From Muricauda sp. SCSIO 64092 (GTDB taxonomy: Bacteria > Bacteroidota > Bacteroidia > Flavobacteriales > Flavobacteriaceae): a DNA stretch of 64,000 nucleotides. Made by a program: the position numbers and the translations under genes. The notes beneath the pieces are model-generated. The model did not search any database. It was not told where the DNA came from and saw nothing but the letters and a program-made list of their open reading frames with translations. The stretch covers positions 310,001-374,000 of the forward strand of contig NZ_CP095413.1 in the NCBI RefSeq assembly GCF_023016285.1. The letters run 5' to 3'. This document shows, one piece after another, positions 36,146-45,095 of this stretch. Numbering within the stretch: the first letter of the stretch is position 1; the number at the start of each line of letters is the position of its first letter.

Positions 36146-36855
36146 GCAACGCTGCCAACATAAAAATGCAAAAACCTTCAGGTAGCCTAAAGATGTTACG
36201 GGCAATGTTGGCTATTGGGATGATAAGCGCCCTGCTGATCGTAATGGCTTTTGAATTGACCCTGCCACGCGTACAGCGACTAAAGGCCGAAGCTTTGGAA
36301 AAGGCCATTTTTAAAGTGCTACCGGGAACTGTTCACACCGAAGCTTTCGGTATTGGTACAAACGGGGCGTTGTTTAAAATAGAAAATGGTGAAAAACCTG
36401 AAATGACCTGTTATGCAGGATACGATGAAAACGAAAAACTGGTGGGATATGCAGTTGAAGCTGCGGGCCAGGGTTATGCGGATGTCATTAGAATACTGTA
36501 TGGCTACGACCCCAAAGCGCAAGTACTGATCGGGTTTCAAGTTTTGGAAAGCAAGGAAACCCCGGGGCTCGGGGATAAAATTGAAAAGGAGCAGCGATTT
36601 CTTGACAATTTTAGGGCACTGGATGTAAGCCTGACCAACGAGGGAACCCTAAAGAACACGGTAATAACGGTGAAGCAAGGGGAGAAACAAAACCCCTGGG
36701 AAATAGATGGAATTACGGGAGCCACGATTACGTCCAGGGCCATTGGAACCATTATTGGTGCCAGTACAACGGAAGTGATTCCCATTCTATATACTAATTC
36801 CAGCCAAAAAGACCAAACTGTGCCCAATCAAAAACCAAGGGAAAGCAATGAGTAA
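36142..36855 (+). CDS. rnfG: Rnf complex subunit G
   Basis: The product has 237 residues. One N-terminal membrane helix (LRAMLAIGMISALLIVMAFE) anchors a periplasmic FMN domain. GYAVEAAGQGYADVIRILYG and GFQVLESKETPGLGDKIE are family hallmarks. The covalent-FMN motif is DGITGATITSRAI, with the modified threonine in TGAT. It overlaps rnfE by eight bases. It passes electrons on the outer side of the pump. Confidence 0.95.
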   Translation: MSNAANIKMQKPSGSLKMLRAMLAIGMISALLIVMAFELTLPRVQRLKAEALEKAIFKVLPGTVHTEAFGIGTNGALFKIENGEKPEMTCYAGYDENEKLVGYAVEAAGQGYADVIRILYGYDPKAQVLIGFQVLESKETPGLGDKIEKEQRFLDNFRALDVSLTNEGTLKNTVITVKQGEKQNPWEIDGITGATITSRAIGTIIGASTTEVIPILYTNSSQKDQTVPNQKPRESNE

Positions 36856-37480
36856 GGAGAATTCCATATCAGGTCAAAAGGCCACTACCACCGATGAATT
36901 CATCAAAGGATTGTGGCGGGACAATCCGGTATTTGTGCAGGTACTGGGCATGTGTCCGGTACTCGCCGTTTCAAATACAGCGGAAAACGCACTTGCCATG
37001 GGTTTGGCCACGGCTTTTGTCCTGTTAATGTCCAATATCCTGGTATCCCTACTTCGGAATTTTGTTCCCAAACAAGTGCGTATTGCCTCCTACATTCTCA
37101 TCATCGCCACCTTTGTTACCGTTACCGATTATGCCATCCAGGCCATTAGTGTAGAGTTGTACAAAAGCCTGGGTGCCTTCATCTCGCTCATTGTGGTAAA
37201 CTGTTTGATCTTGAGTCGGGCGGAGGCATTTGCCTCGAAAAATACGGTCTGGAAATCCATTCTTGATGCCCTGGGGATGGGAGTGGGATTTACGTTCGCC
37301 CTTTTTTGCCTGGGAGCCGTAAGGGAAATTCTTGGGAATGGATCAATTTTCAATTTCGTCATTTTTCCCGAAGGCTTTCAGAATTGGATTGTAATGATAT
37401 TGCCGGCCGGTGGTTTTTTTACCCTTGCCGCCTGGCTACTCATAATTAATAAAATACAAACACGAAAAGCAAAAACATGA
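36848..37480 (+). CDS. rnfE: Rnf complex subunit E
   Basis: The product has 210 residues and about six membrane helices. FIKGLWRDNPVFVQVLGMCP matches the family start, and the cysteine in LGMCPVLAVS is one of the ligands of the shared intramembrane iron centre formed with RnfA. ALGMGVGFTFALFCLGAVREILGNG is also typical. It overlaps rnfG by eight and rnfA by four bases, so the subunits are translationally coupled. Confidence 0.95.
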   Translation: MSKENSISGQKATTTDEFIKGLWRDNPVFVQVLGMCPVLAVSNTAENALAMGLATAFVLLMSNILVSLLRNFVPKQVRIASYILIIATFVTVTDYAIQAISVELYKSLGAFISLIVVNCLILSRAEAFASKNTVWKSILDALGMGVGFTFALFCLGAVREILGNGSIFNFVIFPEGFQNWIVMILPAGGFFTLAAWLLIINKIQTRKAKT

Positions 37481-38061
37481 ATACGGAGTCGTTAGGAACC
37501 ATTTTTCTCAATGCCTGTCTGGTGAACAACTTTGTTTTGGCTTATTTCCTTGGGATCTGTCCTTTTTTGGGCGTGTCGGGAAAGATAGGGACCGCTTCCA
37601 GAATGGGTGGTGCCGTTATGTTTGTGATGTTGATCAGCTCCATGTGTGCCTATGGCATTCACGCTGGTTTGGTGGCCATCAATGCTCCCTACCTTCAATT
37701 GATCAGTTATATTGTTGTGATTGCCTCCACGGTGCAGTTGGTCGAAATGTTCATCAAGAAAATGAGCCCAACATTATTTCGGTCCTTGGGGATTTTTCTC
37801 CCATTGATCACAACGAATTGTGCCATATTGGGAGTAGCATTATTTCAGACGAATAAAGGGTATGGATTTTTGGAAAGTGTAGTATATGCCCTGGGAGCAG
37901 GTGCGGGTTTTACCATAGCCCTGTTATTGATTGCCGGCCTAAGGGAACAATTGGACTTTGCCGATGTACCCAAAATTTCAAAAGGAACGGCATTGACCCT
38001 GTTTATCGCAGGTATTTTATCCCTCTGTTTCATGGGCTTTGCAGGTTTGGGGGCCCAATAA
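37477..38061 (+). CDS. rnfA: Rnf complex subunit A
   Basis: The product has 194 residues and about six membrane helices. NNFVLAYFLGICPFLGVSGK and TTNCAILGVALF are highly conserved in RnfA/NqrE. Their cysteines (GICPF and TNCAI) ligate the intramembrane iron centre together with RnfE. It starts inside the rnfE stop and is followed after 10 bases by the small NqrM-like gene, which fits a need for iron delivery to this site. Confidence 0.95.
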   Translation: MNTESLGTIFLNACLVNNFVLAYFLGICPFLGVSGKIGTASRMGGAVMFVMLISSMCAYGIHAGLVAINAPYLQLISYIVVIASTVQLVEMFIKKMSPTLFRSLGIFLPLITTNCAILGVALFQTNKGYGFLESVVYALGAGAGFTIALLLIAGLREQLDFADVPKISKGTALTLFIAGILSLCFMGFAGLGAQ

Positions 38062-38071
38062 GGAAAAGAAT

Positions 38072-38293
38072 ATGATTCGATCACTTGTCATAGGAATTGG
38101 TTTAATGCTGGGTTTAGTGCTGCTATGGACAGTGGTGCAAACTTTGTGGAAAAAAGCGTTTCGGGAGGAATACCTGGAGGAGGATGTATTGGCTGGCCGA
38201 AGAAGTTGCTCAAATTGTGGTTGTACCACTGTTTGCAAGCAAAGGGAGGAACAAAGCAAGATTGGAAAAGTCTTGAATGTGGATAATCATTAA
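38072..38293 (+). CDS. Small NqrM-like membrane protein with cysteine cluster
   Basis: The product has 73 residues. It has one N-terminal membrane helix (SLVIGIGLMLGLVLLWTVVQ), then a short soluble tail with CSNCGCTTVC. The length, topology and cysteine spacing resemble NqrM, the factor that delivers iron to the NqrD/NqrE centre of sodium-pumping NADH:quinone reductase. Here it follows rnfA, whose product holds the homologous centre. I infer a maturation role for Rnf. Similarity is judged by eye only, and a general FeoB-associated Cys-rich membrane protein is the alternative. Confidence 0.6.
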   Translation: MIRSLVIGIGLMLGLVLLWTVVQTLWKKAFREEYLEEDVLAGRRSCSNCGCTTVCKQREEQSKIGKVLNVDNH

Positions 38294-38336
38294 GTATTGA
38301 TTACAAAAAAAAGATAATACGAATAAAATAGTAACC

Positions 38337-39194
38337 ATGGCACATTTATCAGATTTTGATATTGAAAAGCGGTATAAGGCTGTCGTCAAAAACACATCGC
38401 GACTAACGCCACCGGACACCGAGGAAGTACGTGAGATCGTACTTGAAGTAAAAGATCCGGAATTTGAGTGCGAGGTAGATCAAAGCTTCGGTGTATTGAC
38501 CAAGGCAACTGGGGATTTTGGAAACGAACTTCACCATAGGCTCTATAGCGTGGCCGATCTACCAAAACGCATCAAAGGAAATCCACAACTCACCATGTTG
38601 GTAAAGCGCTGCTCTTATGTGGATGATTTCAGTGGAGAAAAATACCCTGGAGTCGCCTCCAATTACCTATGCGATCGAAAAAAGGGCGATGAAATCACAC
38701 TTACCGGCCCCTTTGCCTTGCCCTTCAAAGTTCCTGAGGACAAGACCGCCAATTTAATACTTATTGGCATGGGCACCGGTATAGCGCCTTTCCGGGCATT
38801 TATCAAACATATTTATAAAAATGTCAAGGACTGGGAGGGTAAAATCCGTTTGTTCTACGGTGCGCGAAGCGGTTTGGAATTGTTGTATTTAAACGATAAG
38901 GACGGTGACCTTACCAATTATTATGACGAAGCAACATTCGAAGCTTTTCATGCCCTGAGCCCAAGGCCGCATTGGGCCGACCCCATTGCATTGGATAAGG
39001 CGCTCGAAGGACAGACCACTGAACTAAAGGAGTTGTTGGGAAGTTCCAACACCCATATTTATGTTGCTGGGTATGAAACCATCCACAACAAACTCAATAA
39101 GGCGTTCTCAAACATTTTGGGTTCAGAGGAAAAATGGCGACTCCGCAAGGCCGAATTGATTGCGGGAAGAAAATGGGCCGAAATTATTTATTAG
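38337..39194 (+). CDS. Plant-type ferredoxin-NADP+ reductase
   Basis: The product has 285 residues. The FAD-binding RxYS equivalent is HRLYSVADLP, followed by VKRCSY and the GVASNYLCD turn. The NADP-binding domain has LILIGMGTGIAPFRAFIKHI and FYGARSGLELLYLND. The C terminus is KWAEIIY: the last residue is Tyr, as in plant-type FNRs where it stacks on the flavin. It lies inside the Rnf cluster, between the NqrM-like gene and rnfB, and would turn reduced ferredoxin into NADPH or run in reverse. Confidence 0.88.
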   Translation: MAHLSDFDIEKRYKAVVKNTSRLTPPDTEEVREIVLEVKDPEFECEVDQSFGVLTKATGDFGNELHHRLYSVADLPKRIKGNPQLTMLVKRCSYVDDFSGEKYPGVASNYLCDRKKGDEITLTGPFALPFKVPEDKTANLILIGMGTGIAPFRAFIKHIYKNVKDWEGKIRLFYGARSGLELLYLNDKDGDLTNYYDEATFEAFHALSPRPHWADPIALDKALEGQTTELKELLGSSNTHIYVAGYETIHNKLNKAFSNILGSEEKWRLRKAELIAGRKWAEIIY

Positions 39195-39253
39195 CCCGAA
39201 TTAAGAAATAAAAAAGGAGTGATTTATGCTTTTAAATAAATTCGAGAAATAAC

Positions 39254-40120
39254 ATGTCCATCCTGGTTGCCATAGCCGCACTTGGAGGTTTAACCTTACT
39301 TCTTGCAGTACTATTGATTATTGCGAACAGGAAGCTCTATGTCTATGAAGATCCGCGCATAGATACAGTGGAGGATATGCTGCCCCACGCCAATTGTGGG
39401 GCCTGTGGGTATCCTGGTTGCCGACCTTTTGCGGAGGCTTTGGTCCAACAAAAGGCCTTGCCAGGAAAGTGTACCGTTAGTTCGGACGAAGGCCGGCAGT
39501 CCATAGCTGAATTTCTGGGTGTCGATCTGGGTGCCGAAGAAAAAAAGGTTGCGCGTCTCGCTTGTGCCGGCGGTACGAATGTGGCCATCAATCGGGCGCA
39601 ATATGTGGGTATTCAAAGTTGCCAGGCCGCCGCACTGATATCCGGTGGGGGCAAAGGCTGTTTTTGGGGATGCCTTGGCCATGGCGATTGTGAAGTGGTA
39701 TGCGATTTTGATGCCATCACCATGAACAAACATGGCTTACCGGTTGTGGATGTGGAGAAATGTACCGCCTGTGGGGATTGTGTGGAAGCCTGTCCCAAAG
39801 ATCTGTTTTCCCTCCAGCCCATAAGTCACCGACTGTGGGTGGCCTGCAAAAATCTGGAACAGGGCGAAGCCATTCTCGAAGATTGCCAGGTGGCTTGCAC
39901 TGCCTGCGGTAAATGTGCCATGGATGCCCCTTCAGCATTGATCACCATGAAAAACAATCTACCTGTAATCAATTACGCCGAAAACCATAAAACGCAGGTA
40001 CCTATTCAGCGATGCCCCACTGGTGCAATTGTTTGGTTGGATGATGAAGGAGGAAGTATTCGAGGAAAGGAAAGCAAAAAAATCGTTCGTAAGGGAAACC
40101 GGTCTATGGGGAGTTCGTAG
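39254..40120 (+). CDS. rnfB: Rnf complex subunit B
   Basis: The product has 288 residues. An N-terminal membrane helix (SILVAIAALGGLTLLLAVLL) is followed by the family Fe-S motif HANCGACGYPGCRPFAEAL, then EEKKVARLACAGG. Two ferredoxin-type motifs follow (CTACGDCVEACPKDLF and CTACGKCAMDAPSALI, the latter with Asp replacing one Cys). RnfB accepts electrons from reduced ferredoxin. Here it comes last, separated from the other rnf genes by the reductase, in contrast to the usual order in which rnfB adjoins rnfC or rnfA. It ends the cluster. Confidence 0.94.
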   Translation: MSILVAIAALGGLTLLLAVLLIIANRKLYVYEDPRIDTVEDMLPHANCGACGYPGCRPFAEALVQQKALPGKCTVSSDEGRQSIAEFLGVDLGAEEKKVARLACAGGTNVAINRAQYVGIQSCQAAALISGGGKGCFWGCLGHGDCEVVCDFDAITMNKHGLPVVDVEKCTACGDCVEACPKDLFSLQPISHRLWVACKNLEQGEAILEDCQVACTACGKCAMDAPSALITMKNNLPVINYAENHKTQVPIQRCPTGAIVWLDDEGGSIRGKESKKIVRKGNRSMGSS

Positions 40121-40285
40121 TGCTTTTATGTGATTCCCTTCAATGGTTTTCGTCTTAAAAGTTGACAGCTGTCCAGAACTAAAAAACCCTCCCAAGTTTA
40201 TGATAACCCACGACCTTCTGTGGGTATAGTTGGAATGACTTCGTTAGAGCCTTTTATTTAAGTGATTTTATTATGTTTTGAAATA

Positions 40286-41851
40286 TCAAAGTTTCAATCT
40301 CAAAATTTGATATTTTATTTCTTCTTCAGGATGAAGTACAAATGACATAATTTCTGGGGTCAGTTTTCCTGAAGATGTCCAATTTCTGTAAACAGAAACC
40401 TTTAAGAACAAGGGCCTCGGAGGCATGGTATCCAACAACTCAACATTAAAAAGCCAATAACCTTTAATAGTTTCATCCAAAAAAAATTCACTTGAAGAAC
40501 TATTTGAAACATTTTGGTGATCATATCCATTATTGCTCGTATAGCTATTGTTTTGGGGATTAACTACCTCTATCTCTAAATCTGTGTCGAATCTTGACCA
40601 TTCAAATACAATTCTATGAACGGGAGATGTTGAATCATAATCCGTGTTTAATTCAAACCCATCCCTAATTTTTTTATCTATATCACTATATATAAAAATA
40701 TGTTCCATTTCGTGAAACATAATATCATAGATTCCTTTTCCTTTAGTCGTAGAATGTTCTTTCAACCATTTCATATAAACCGACCAAGCGTCCTCTGATT
40801 TTCCCATTAGCAAATGAGTATGTGCTAAATCCCTATGGGATTGACCATTATTTGGTAAGAGAGATAAAATCTTTCTATATATCAAGAGTGCTTTCAGCTG
40901 GTTTCCTCTAGATTGATATTGATAGGCCAAACCCTTTAGGTAATTAATGTCATTCTCAAACGACTCTGAAATTTCATTAAAATCTCGGTTGTCAAGGAGT
41001 TCAATTAGGTGATTAGGTTTTCTTAAGGAATCATAAGGAACAGCATCAAATAGGTAGTAGTTTTTATTGAGATGTTCATATTTACTATTCTTGTTATTAT
41101 CTTGTAAATCCGCATCATTGATGGTTCTTACGATTATTACACCTCCAGCTCCTCTTGAACCATACTTTGTTGTCCCTGCAAGTCCTTGAAGAATGGTAAC
41201 ATCCTGTACTTGATTAAGATCTACGGCCGGGGGGAAACCATCAAATGTTACACCATCTACCTCCCAAAGCGCCGTATTATCCAATCCTATTGAATTCCTT
41301 GACCTTAAAACGACACCATTCGGGGATATTTTATAATTTGAGACTTTTCCAACCAAGGCGTAGACAATAGCTGGAACATTGTAGTCAAATGCTGCTAAAT
41401 TCAAATCAGAACCTTGAACCTGACCTATTGAATAACCAGCACTTTCCATTGATTGTTCACCAAACATCGTTTTGAAACTCTTCGACTTTCGATTGACAAA
41501 CTTCGAACCAGCCTGCTTTTCTGCTTTAACTACCACTTCATCCAATTTATTATTGGATGGTACCATTTGAATTGTAATCGCTTTTTGACTTGATATTTCA
41601 TATTCTACCGTAGCATACCCCAAAAAAGAAAATATCAATACATCACCTATATTGGCATCAATAGAAAACAATCCTGTATTATTGGAATACGTTCCTTCGC
41701 TAGTGTCTTTAATTACAACGTTTACGCCTTCCAAAGGCCTTTTTAAGTCCAATACCCTACCTGTAATTTTTTGAGAAAACAAACAAGGGGATTGCAGAAA
41801 AAAAGAAATAACCAGTACTCTTTTGAGAAAATAGGAAATTTCTAAAAACAT
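40286..41851 (-). CDS. Barrel-less TonB-plug protein with carboxypeptidase-like and TPR segments
   Basis: The product has 521 residues. ATG at 41849-41851 gives a signal peptide (MFLEISYFLKRVLVISFFLQ). A carboxypeptidase-regulatory-like domain (ITGRVLDLKRPLEGVNVVIK) leads into a plug-like domain (IVYALVGKVSNYKISPNGVV, then GLAGTTKYGSRGAGGVIIVR), as in SusC. No beta-barrel follows. Instead there are helical TPR-like repeats (AYQYQSRGNQLKALLIYRKI) and a beta-rich tail of about 130 residues. It is probably periplasmic or outer-membrane-associated and cannot transport by itself. The function is unknown. It is an isolated gene with no obvious operon partner. Confidence 0.65.
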   Translation of the reverse strand: MFLEISYFLKRVLVISFFLQSPCLFSQKITGRVLDLKRPLEGVNVVIKDTSEGTYSNNTGLFSIDANIGDVLIFSFLGYATVEYEISSQKAITIQMVPSNNKLDEVVVKAEKQAGSKFVNRKSKSFKTMFGEQSMESAGYSIGQVQGSDLNLAAFDYNVPAIVYALVGKVSNYKISPNGVVLRSRNSIGLDNTALWEVDGVTFDGFPPAVDLNQVQDVTILQGLAGTTKYGSRGAGGVIIVRTINDADLQDNNKNSKYEHLNKNYYLFDAVPYDSLRKPNHLIELLDNRDFNEISESFENDINYLKGLAYQYQSRGNQLKALLIYRKILSLLPNNGQSHRDLAHTHLLMGKSEDAWSVYMKWLKEHSTTKGKGIYDIMFHEMEHIFIYSDIDKKIRDGFELNTDYDSTSPVHRIVFEWSRFDTDLEIEVVNPQNNSYTSNNGYDHQNVSNSSSSEFFLDETIKGYWLFNVELLDTMPPRPLFLKVSVYRNWTSSGKLTPEIMSFVLHPEEEIKYQILRLKL

Positions 41852-41981
41852 GGTATAAACTCTAAAAACGTCTAAGTAATTTATCAAAATTACTTGATTT
41901 TTCCTACATTTTGACTTTATTTCTCGTCAGCCAATAGCTGTGGTTTTCTGTAGTAACTTAGTCATAAAAAAGAAAAAAGGA

Positions 41982-42122
41982 ATGGGGCATTCCAATGAAA
42001 ATCATGATAAATATTTGACCGAACTAATAAAAGCGATAAGAAAAGATTTAAAATTAAAGGATAAGGATTTTCCATTGACAAGCTTCAAAAAAGCACTCAA
42101 AACCAAAAAATCAAGAAACTAG
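41982..42122 (+). CDS. Small basic hypothetical protein
   Basis: The predicted product has 46 residues, is highly charged and is lysine-rich (KYLTELIKAIRKDLKLKDKD). ATG at 41982 follows a purine-rich AAAAAAGGA stretch at a fair distance for a ribosome site. No homology is recognised. It ends 38 bases before the convergent Fic gene stop. It could be a real small gene or chance; the composition argues for a coding sequence only weakly. Confidence 0.35.
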   Translation: MGHSNENHDKYLTELIKAIRKDLKLKDKDFPLTSFKKALKTKKSRN

Positions 42123-42159
42123 AAGGAGATACAAGGGTTTTTAAATACTAAAATCACGG

Positions 42160-43275
42160 TCAATCCTTTAAAATCTGAAACAAAGGCACATTTAAAAACA
42201 AATTCTCCACCCCTACTTTTTGGGATTTAAGAATGCCTATTTTTTCCAATTCTTGCAAATACTCCGCTGCGGTCTGTCGTTTGGCAATGCCCTTATCCAC
42301 CAAAAACTTTACCTTACAATAAGGCTGTTCAAACAGTAATTCTATCAATTCTTTGGAATAGACACGGTTGGGCAATTTTTCTTTTGCAAAAAGAATCGTT
42401 TCCTCCATTAAAGCATTAATGGCGTTTATCTTCTGTAAGGTATAGGCTGCCGTTTCTTCCACCCCTTTGAGCATAAACAAAATCCATGCCTCCCAATCAT
42501 GTTTTTCAGTAACGCCCCTTAGCTTTTTATAATAATCGTTCTTGTTCTCGATAATATATTTACTCAAATATAGAATAGGGGCATCGAGTAATCCTTTTTC
42601 CACTAAATACAAAATGTTCAACACCCTTCCCGTTCTTCCATTGCCATCGGGGAAAGGGTGGATGGCCTCAAATTGATAGTGCATTACGGCTAATCGTATC
42701 AAATCATCAATGTCATTGGTTTGATGGATAAAGTCCTCTAAATTTTTCAATAAATTCCGTATGGTCTTTTCCCCTTCTGGTGGGGTATAGATAGTGGTTC
42801 CGTTCCTAGTAATCTTGGTTCCCGTAGTTTTTCGTATTCCCGCGTCATTTTCCTTTATGGTCCGTACAATGGAAATAAAGGTATTTGTGGACAAAGGGCG
42901 TTTAGTAAGGTTGTTATATCCTTGCCATAGGGCTTGCCTGTACCGTAATACTTCTTTGGTCTGTGCATCGGTGCTATTGGTATTTGCGGTAAAGGCTTGG
43001 TACAAATTATCTTGGGTGGTCACTATGTTTTCAATCTCCGAACTGTCCTTAGCTTCCTGCAAGGTAACTGCATTAACCAACATGGATTGATTGGGAATTT
43101 CATCTGCCCTACCCTTTAACTCTGCCAAGACCCTGGTAGCAACAATCGCTTGCTTTAGCACCTGTTTTGTCTCCAACTCCACCTTTGGGGGCAGTAAGGG
43201 TAAATCGTTATAGGATTTTTCTGGATGGTACATACTATCGACATATGGGCTCAACAATGTCGATGGCATCGACAT
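42160..43275 (-). CDS. Fic-family protein (AMPylase) with N-terminal inhibitory motif and winged-helix tail
   Basis: The product has 371 residues. The Fic core is complete: HPFPDGNGRTGR at 206-217, with catalytic His206. A class II inhibitory helix motif, S-x3-E-N (SSEIEN, 78-83), lies N-terminal, so activity is probably self-repressed. The C-terminal 65 residues resemble a winged helix (AKRQTAAEYLQELEKIGIL), which could bind DNA. Fic proteins of this layout transfer AMP to target proteins. The start codon sits inside a perfect palindrome (see separate entry), suggesting autoregulation. M1 (43275) and M3 (43269) are both possible starts. Confidence 0.9.
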   Translation of the reverse strand: MSMPSTLLSPYVDSMYHPEKSYNDLPLLPPKVELETKQVLKQAIVATRVLAELKGRADEIPNQSMLVNAVTLQEAKDSSEIENIVTTQDNLYQAFTANTNSTDAQTKEVLRYRQALWQGYNNLTKRPLSTNTFISIVRTIKENDAGIRKTTGTKITRNGTTIYTPPEGEKTIRNLLKNLEDFIHQTNDIDDLIRLAVMHYQFEAIHPFPDGNGRTGRVLNILYLVEKGLLDAPILYLSKYIIENKNDYYKKLRGVTEKHDWEAWILFMLKGVEETAAYTLQKINAINALMEETILFAKEKLPNRVYSKELIELLFEQPYCKVKFLVDKGIAKRQTAAEYLQELEKIGILKSQKVGVENLFLNVPLFQILKD

Positions 43276-43316
43276 AATGCAAATATATGTTGAAATTTTT
43301 ACATTTTATCGACATA
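43237..43316. promoter_or_regulatory. Operator-like cluster over the fic start codon
   Basis: ATGTCGAT-GGC-ATCGACAT (43257-43275) is a perfect 8+8 palindrome that includes the fic ATG. Extra copies of the half-site ATCGACATA lie at 43237-43245 inside the gene and at 43308-43316 upstream. Repeated half-sites around a start codon are what an autoregulator would need. Confidence 0.55.
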
Positions 43317-43577
43317 TATTGGATTGTATATGTCCCCACCTACGATATCTACAAAGAATCGGCACCCATAAGGGGAACGGAACCCATAAAAGCTGAAGCC
43401 ACGTCCATATGATAAAACCAATCAAATCCAATTAAGGTTAATTATTGATTTATAACCACATTCCAATAGAAACACAGCATCAATCAAAAAACCAAAACGT
43501 TTTTCCCTAAAACCAATTCAATGAATCGATTTATCTTGTAAGCCATATTCAATTCAAAGATTTACTAAATTCCGTAG
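43276..43577. other. Divergent intergenic region between fic and the M20 peptidase gene
   Basis: These 302 bases separate divergent starts. Apart from the ATCGACATA half-site at 43308-43316, I see only AT-rich sequence and no open frame of interest. It should hold both promoters. Confidence 0.5.
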
Positions 43578-45095
43578 ATGAAAAAAGCGGCCGTATTCCT
43601 TATCCTTCTCATATTCTCGATAGGTTTTGGACAACGTTTAAAAAGGGAAAAAATCCATCAACTCGCGGATGGGTATTTCGTGGAAGGGATGTTGACCCTA
43701 AAGGAGTTTTTGCAACTTCCGAACATTGGCTCAAATCCCGATAATATCGACCTGAATCTGGTTTGGTGCGAAAAGGCCTTTCAAGCTTTGGATTTTGAGA
43801 CGGAACAACTGGTTTCCAAAGGAACAAAACACCTGTTCGCCCAAAAAATCCATAAGAAAAAAGCCCCGACCATTCTGTTTTACCTTCAAATTGATGGGCA
43901 ACCGGTTGATTCCACCAAATGGCATCAGAAAAATCCGTTCGAGCCTGTGCTCAAAGAATGTAACGGAAACGACTGTAAAATTGTTCCATGGGACAACTTG
44001 ACCCAAAATTTCAACCCCAATTGGAAGGTATTTGCCCGTTCGGCCTCCGATTCCAAAGGACCTGCAGTTGCCTTTTTACAGGCGCTTCGTATTATGGAGG
44101 CAACCAAACTACGACAGAAGTTCAATCTTAAGGTCATCATGGATTTTCAAGAGGAATTGGGCTCCCCTACCCTGCCCGCTTTGGTGCGAAACCATCGCGA
44201 TACATTCAGTGCCGATGCCATGTTGATTATGGACGGTACCCGTCCGCCAGCCAATCTGCCCACATTAACCTTCGGGGCCCGTGGCATTGCCACCTTAAAA
44301 CTAACGGTTTACGGTGCCCATAAAAACCTGCATTCGGGCCAATACGGAAATTATGCCCCGAATCCCGTTTTTCATCTTTCACGATTGTTGGGTTCCATGA
44401 AAGACGAGGACGGCCGGGTGCTGATTCCTGGGTATTACGATGGCATACAATTGACCGAGGACCAAAAGACACTCATCAATTCGGTACCCGAAAACAAAGA
44501 AGAATTACTGATGACCTTAGGCATTGCCAAACCGGAGACCGTAGGTGAAACCTATCAGGAAGCCCTTCAATATCCATCACTTAACATACGGGGCTTGCGT
44601 GCCGCCTGGGTGGGAAATGAGGTGCGTACCATCATTCCTTCCGAAGCTTTGGCCGAAATCGATATGCGACTGGTTCCTGAAACCCCTGCGGAGCGGCAAA
44701 TTCAACTCGTGACCGATTTTATTGCATCCAAAGGATTTTACCTTCTTGAGGGGAAACCTACCGAAGCAGAGCGCAAAAAGCATCCAAAATTGATAAAAAT
44801 TGAATCAAGAATTGGCTCCCGTCCATTTAGGACTCCTCTGGATTCCCCACTCGGAGCCTGGCTGGGGGCGGCCATGGCCCACGTATTTGGCGATGGCAAC
44901 TACATCCGTATGCAGTCCACAGGGGGTTCGCAGCCCATTGCGCCTTTTATTTCCGAACTGGGTATCCCAGCCATTTCGGTACGTATTCCCAATCCCGACA
45001 ACAGTATCCATGCCCCCAATGAAAATCTGCGTCTGGGGAATTTCCATGAGGGATTAAAAATGTGCTTGGGCATTTTAACGCAGCAATATGACTGA
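43578..45095 (+). CDS. Secreted M20-family metallopeptidase (dipeptidase-like)
   Basis: The product has 505 residues with a signal peptide (MKKAAVFLILLIFSIGFG). M20 landmarks are ARSASDSKGPAVAFLQAL (metal Asp), DFQEELGSP (general base and ligand Glu), the dimerisation-domain LHSGQYGNYAPNP, and the late SIHAPNENL (metal His). The first metal ligand, normally His in YGHYDVQPVD, reads Gln here (YLQIDGQPVD). Other ligands are intact. It should cleave dipeptides or a related amide in the periplasm. Its stop overlaps the DUF819 permease start by eight bases, so hydrolysis and transport are probably linked. Confidence 0.85.
   Translation: MKKAAVFLILLIFSIGFGQRLKREKIHQLADGYFVEGMLTLKEFLQLPNIGSNPDNIDLNLVWCEKAFQALDFETEQLVSKGTKHLFAQKIHKKKAPTILFYLQIDGQPVDSTKWHQKNPFEPVLKECNGNDCKIVPWDNLTQNFNPNWKVFARSASDSKGPAVAFLQALRIMEATKLRQKFNLKVIMDFQEELGSPTLPALVRNHRDTFSADAMLIMDGTRPPANLPTLTFGARGIATLKLTVYGAHKNLHSGQYGNYAPNPVFHLSRLLGSMKDEDGRVLIPGYYDGIQLTEDQKTLINSVPENKEELLMTLGIAKPETVGETYQEALQYPSLNIRGLRAAWVGNEVRTIIPSEALAEIDMRLVPETPAERQIQLVTDFIASKGFYLLEGKPTEAERKKHPKLIKIESRIGSRPFRTPLDSPLGAWLGAAMAHVFGDGNYIRMQSTGGSQPIAPFISELGIPAISVRIPNPDNSIHAPNENLRLGNFHEGLKMCLGILTQQYD

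Noticed and set aside
40206..40225. Hairpin ACCCAC/GTGGGT after rnfB
   Set aside because: Stem of only six pairs and no T-run follows, so it is not convincing as a terminator.
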